Below, in pieces: positions 22,186-25,149 of a DNA stretch of 25,149 nt. Origin of the DNA: a bacterium (lineage in GTDB: Bacteria > Vulcanimicrobiota > Vulcanimicrobiia > Vulcanimicrobiales > SCRA01); contig SCRI01000004.1 in assembly GCA_004298675.1 (NCBI GenBank), positions 1 through 25,149 on the forward strand, read 5' to 3'. A program made the translations under genes and the position numbers. The notes beneath the pieces were generated by a model. That model saw only the letters and a list, made by a program, of their open reading frames with translations, did not search any database and was not told where the DNA came from. Within the stretch, counting starts at the first letter, position 1; each line of letters begins with the position of its first letter.

Positions 22186-23076
22186 ATGGCACAGGGTACG
22201 CAGCGGGAAGCGGTGACGGCGGCGCGCTACCGCATCGCCGACGTCGACGTGGAGGTGCGGGGGCCGCAGCCTGCAATCGCCTCGCTGGAGCGGGCCTTCT
22301 CGCGGTTACCGAGAGTTCCGGCCGGCGAAGAGGGCCTCGTGTCGATCGTCGTTAGCCGCGCTGCCAGCGGCTGGGAGATTGTAGAGACGCTCTCGGAGCA
22401 GCCGCGTCTTTTGGATTCGCGCGCCGGCAACGGCTGGCTTGCGATGGAGGTGGCGAACTCGATCATCAGCGAGGTGGCGGCGCGCTCCAAGTTCCTCATT
22501 CTGCACGCGGCCGTGCTCGAGCGCGACGGCGAGGCGTTGGCCATCGCAGGGCGAGGTTTCGCCGGAAAATCGACGGTGGCCACCCATCTGCTCTCCCGCG
22601 GCTGGCATCTGCTCTCCGACGAGTACGCCTTCGTCGAGCCGATCAGCGGACGGTTGGTGCCCTACCAGAAGTTGATGTATCTTCGTTCCGGAGTAATCCC
22701 GCTGTTGCCCTCGTCGTTCCGGCGCTCGCTGGAGCAGTCGCCGTGGTATGGCGCCGCCAACGACGGCTTGGGGTTTTACGCTATCGATCCCGCGCTGAGT
22801 TATGGTGAGGAAGCCTGGGCCGATGGCGCCCGGCTGCGCGCGGTGGCGTTGCTGGAGACCGATCGCGCGGAGCGCCCGCAGGTCTGCGAGCGCAATCCGT
22901 GGAGTTTGATTCCGGAGTTTCAGGCGCTGACGTGGCGCTGTGACGATCTCCTCACCGGCCTGGCAAAGCTCGCCTCCGCCTTGCGTGGTGTGCGGGCGTG
23001 TCTGGTGCTTCCGGGATCGCCGCTGGCGACGGCGGATGCGTTGGAAACCTGGTTCGTGGGCACGCAAACCACGTGA
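22186..23076 (+). CDS. HPr-kinase-like P-loop protein (HprK C-terminal domain family)
   Basis: A 296-residue cytosolic protein. Residues ~1-100 form a variable alpha/beta N-terminal part. Residues ~102-260 resemble the HPr Ser kinase C-terminal domain: FLILHAAVLERDGEALAIAGRGFAGKST, with Walker A GRGFAGKST (122-130), then HLLSRGWHLLSDEYAFVEP, with Asp145-Glu146 at the acidic position after the P-loop. It lacks the tandem domain layout of true HprK/P, and no HPr or other PTS gene is seen. Such stand-alone relatives occur near PqqD-like and polysaccharide genes, and their substrates are mostly unknown. Its TGA overlaps the GTG of the secreted glycosidase by four bases (GTGA), so the two are co-translated. 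Kinase activity is inferred from family only. Confidence 0.75.
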   Translation: MAQGTQREAVTAARYRIADVDVEVRGPQPAIASLERAFSRLPRVPAGEEGLVSIVVSRAASGWEIVETLSEQPRLLDSRAGNGWLAMEVANSIISEVAARSKFLILHAAVLERDGEALAIAGRGFAGKSTVATHLLSRGWHLLSDEYAFVEPISGRLVPYQKLMYLRSGVIPLLPSSFRRSLEQSPWYGAANDGLGFYAIDPALSYGEEAWADGARLRAVALLETDRAERPQVCERNPWSLIPEFQALTWRCDDLLTGLAKLASALRGVRACLVLPGSPLATADALETWFVGTQTT

Positions 23077-24500
23077 GATTGCTCCGGCTGCTGCTGCTGG
23101 CAACGCTGTTCGCCCCGCTGCTTGGAGCCGCCCCGGCGCGTTTGGAGCCCTTCGCCTTGGCGGAGCTTGGAGGCTACCGCGGTAACGCCTACGTCGTCCA
23201 CCGCGACGGCGACGCTTACGAGTACAGCGAGGACGTGGCGCTCACGTTCACGCAACCCGTCGACCTCACCAGTTTCCGCGCCTCCTACACGATCGTTCCG
23301 CAGACCCCCAGCTCCGTCTACGCCTGGGAGTACGGGCGGCGCATCTCCATCACGATGCGTAAAGTTCCAGGCGTCACCTACACCATTGCCGTGGCCGCGG
23401 GCGTTACCGACGCGCAGGGAGAGGAGCTTGGGCGCGCCCTGGCCGTGCACCTCACCACGCCCGCCGTTCCCGCGGTTCCGGCGCCGCTGCGTGCCACTCC
23501 GGGCGAGCCGTATCGCTACGGCGTGCTCGCGCATCCGTTTCCGTTCTCGCTTACCGGCGCGACCGCGCAGCGCCAGCTGGACCTGATGCAGCGCGCGGGC
23601 GTGCGCTTCGTGCGCATCGATTACTGCGGTACGCAGATCGAGCCGGATCCCGGGCGCTGGGATTGGAGTATCACCGATCGCGTGGCGGATGAGCTTGCGC
23701 GCCGCGGCATCACGGAGTTGCCCATCGTCGAGCAGTACTGCGCGCCGAAGTGGGCCACCGGAGGCCGCAATTACCCGGCGATTTGGATGCTGCCGTCGAC
23801 ATACGCGGACTTCGCCGGAGCGGTCGCGGCGCATCTGGTGCGGCGCTTCCCGCGTATCGCGCGCATCGAGCTCTTCAACGAGCCCAATCTCCATGGCTGG
23901 TGGAGCAATCCCAATCCCGAGTACGCCGCACGTGACGGCTCTGCCACCGCCATCTACATGAAGGCTGCCTACGCCGCAGTCAAGCAAGTCATGCCGAGTA
24001 TGACCGTCGTGGGTCCGGCGCTTGCCGATGGCGGTCACGATACGGATCCCCGCGCGTTCTTGCGCACGATGTACGATAGCGGTTGCCGGCGCGGAGCCTG
24101 TTGGGACGTGCTCTCCGTTCACAACTATCGCTGGTACGATCCCACCTTCAGCACGAAGCCGTCGTATCAGAATCAGTGGAGCATCTACCGGCAGCTCCAG
24201 GAGATCGCCGCGGGCCGTGGCGACCCCGGCACGCACGTCATGCTGACCGAATGGGGTTTTTCCACCATCGACTCGCCGGTTGGCTTCGACCCGCGCGTGC
24301 AAGCGCGTTATCTGGCGTTGGGCTTCAACCTGATGCTAGCCGACTCCACCGTCGACGGCATCGTCTATGTGAATCTCTACAACCCTGGGAGTGATTTCTG
24401 GGCCCGTACGGCCTTGACGACGACCGACTTCCGGACGCTGCCTGGGTTTGAAGTGTTTCGCGCTTTTGCGCAAGCCGGTGAGACGGCCAGCCGGCCCTGA
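23073..24500 (+). CDS. Secreted clan GH-A-like glycoside hydrolase with N-terminal Ig-like domain
   Basis: A 475-residue secreted enzyme starting with GTG. The signal peptide is at 1-~20 (RLLRLLLLATLFAPLLGAAPA). Residues ~30-130 look like an SbsA-type Ig-like (Big_5) domain (DVALTFTQPVDLTSF, ending AVHLTT), then a Pro-rich linker (131-145) leads to a TIM barrel (~148-470). The barrel shows the two clan GH-A glutamates: acid/base Glu270 in ELFNEPN and nucleophile Glu393 in LTEWGFS. The strand order and DYCGTQIEPDPGRWDWSITDRV resemble GH39/GH5-type enzymes acting on plant or bacterial polysaccharides with retention. The family number and substrate cannot be fixed by eye. The start codon overlaps the HprK-like gene. 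The paralogue faces it nine bases away. Confidence 0.85.
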   Translation: MRLLRLLLLATLFAPLLGAAPARLEPFALAELGGYRGNAYVVHRDGDAYEYSEDVALTFTQPVDLTSFRASYTIVPQTPSSVYAWEYGRRISITMRKVPGVTYTIAVAAGVTDAQGEELGRALAVHLTTPAVPAVPAPLRATPGEPYRYGVLAHPFPFSLTGATAQRQLDLMQRAGVRFVRIDYCGTQIEPDPGRWDWSITDRVADELARRGITELPIVEQYCAPKWATGGRNYPAIWMLPSTYADFAGAVAAHLVRRFPRIARIELFNEPNLHGWWSNPNPEYAARDGSATAIYMKAAYAAVKQVMPSMTVVGPALADGGHDTDPRAFLRTMYDSGCRRGACWDVLSVHNYRWYDPTFSTKPSYQNQWSIYRQLQEIAAGRGDPGTHVMLTEWGFSTIDSPVGFDPRVQARYLALGFNLMLADSTVDGIVYVNLYNPGSDFWARTALTTTDFRTLPGFEVFRAFAQAGETASRP

Positions 24501-24509
24501 TTTGCGCCG

Positions 24510-25149
24510 CTAGAATTCAGCGAATTGACGGTAGACGTTGTAACCCGGAAGCAGCCCGAAGCCGGTGTCGGTGAGTGCGGTGCGCCCCCAAAAATCCGTG
24601 CCGGGGTTATAGACGTTGACGTAGACGATGCCGTCGACGGTGGGATCGGCTAGCATCAGGTTGAAACCCAGGGCCACGTAGCGTGCCTGTACCGCGGGAT
24701 CGAACGCCACCGGCGACGTGGTGTCGGTGGAGTAGCCCCACTCGGTCAACATGACGTGCGGCGTGGGATCGCCGTTCTGCACGGCGATCTGCTGCAGGTC
24801 CTTATAGATGTCGAAGCGGTTCATGTAGGAACTCGACGTCATCGGCGCGGTGGCAAAGGTTGGATTGTACCAACGGTAGTTGTGCACGGAGAGCACGTCC
24901 CAGCAGACACCGCCGCGGCAGCCGTTGAGATACATGGTCTGCAAGAACTTGCGCGGATCGGTGACCATGCCGCCGCCGTCGGAGAGTGCCGGACCCACCA
25001 CAGTCATGTTCGCTGCGGCCTGCTTGATGGCGGCGTAGGCAGCCTTCATGTAGACGGCGGTGGCGGAGCCGTCACGGGCGGCGTACTGTGCGTTGTAGTT
25101 GGTCCACCAGCCGCCTAAGTTAGGCTCGTTGAAGAGCTCCAGGCGCGTG
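24510..25149 (-). CDS. Second clan GH-A-like glycosidase, paralogue of the preceding gene; N-terminus beyond window
   Basis: Partial gene, the 5' end missing past 25149; 212 sense codons are visible. It begins inside the barrel with LELFNEPNLGGWW (acid/base Glu in NEPN), runs through VCWDVLSVHNYRWYNPTF and VMLTEWGYST (nucleophile Glu), and ends GYNVYRQFAEF. It aligns with the neighbour over its whole visible length, most residues being identical, with a short insertion after the PTF motif (TAPMTSSSYMN). The frame has no stop up to the edge, so the first Met at 25049 is internal and not the start. It is convergent with its paralogue, stop to stop, nine bases apart, with no visible terminator between. 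It is probably secreted too, but the signal lies outside the window. Confidence 0.85.
   Translation of the reverse strand, partial: TRLELFNEPNLGGWWTNYNAQYAARDGSATAVYMKAAYAAIKQAAANMTVVGPALSDGGGMVTDPRKFLQTMYLNGCRGGVCWDVLSVHNYRWYNPTFATAPMTSSSYMNRFDIYKDLQQIAVQNGDPTPHVMLTEWGYSTDTTSPVAFDPAVQARYVALGFNLMLADPTVDGIVYVNVYNPGTDFWGRTALTDTGFGLLPGYNVYRQFAEF

Noticed and set aside
22920-24302. Long open frame (460 codons) on the minus strand
   Set aside because: It is antisense to the HprK-like and glycosidase genes, whose reading frames show recognised domains. The translation is Arg/Gly/Val-rich without domains, as expected from GC-rich codon shadows.

Overview
The window is high-GC bacterial DNA (roughly two-thirds G+C by eye), densely coded on both strands. 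Gaps between genes are short (the longest is about 180 bases). I see no rRNA, tRNA, CRISPR array, transposase or phage gene. GTG and TTG starts and 4-base stop/start overlaps are frequent. A HemQ-type coproheme decarboxylase implies the coproporphyrin-dependent heme route of monoderms and several environmental phyla. A lipoprotein, a c-type cytochrome and secreted enzymes imply an exported compartment. The mix fits a poorly cultured terrestrial lineage such as Eremiobacterota/WPS-2, Dormibacterota or Chloroflexota, but this placement is a guess from gene content.

Left part (1-11978), mostly housekeeping and signalling. A DUF309 gene and a partial hemQ overlap on the minus strand. Divergent from them are rocD (ornithine aminotransferase) and a large acyl-CoA synthetase/GNAT fusion of the Pat family. 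Five minus-strand genes, spread over the next 7 kb, follow: a DUF2267 protein, a soluble histidine kinase, an SDR dehydrogenase, an AlkA-type DNA glycosylase overlapping a GGDEF-EAL protein, and finally the ComM/YifB AAA+ protein.

Middle part (11979-15885), accessory in character. It holds two type II toxin-antitoxin modules, Xre-RES and HipB-HipA, separated by a VOC (PhnB-like) protein and a SAM-dependent methyltransferase. Both antitoxins begin with GTG exactly six bases after a good -10 hexamer, which suggests leaderless transcripts. Both promoter regions carry repeats that look like autoregulatory operators.

Right part (15937-25149), export and carbohydrate related. It starts with a small exported monoheme cytochrome and a secreted trypsin-like protease. 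A Cys/Met-type PLP enzyme follows, only two bases ahead of a complete ribose-type ABC importer (lipoprotein binding protein, double ATPase, permease). An HPr-kinase-like P-loop protein then overlaps a secreted clan GH-A-like glycosidase by four bases. A second, clearly paralogous glycosidase faces it tail-to-tail and runs off the right edge.

The points most worth following are the shared leaderless architecture of the two toxin-antitoxin modules, the RES toxin with Asn at the expected catalytic Glu position, the PLP enzyme/sugar importer operon, and the HprK-like kinase coupled to a convergent pair of glycosidases.
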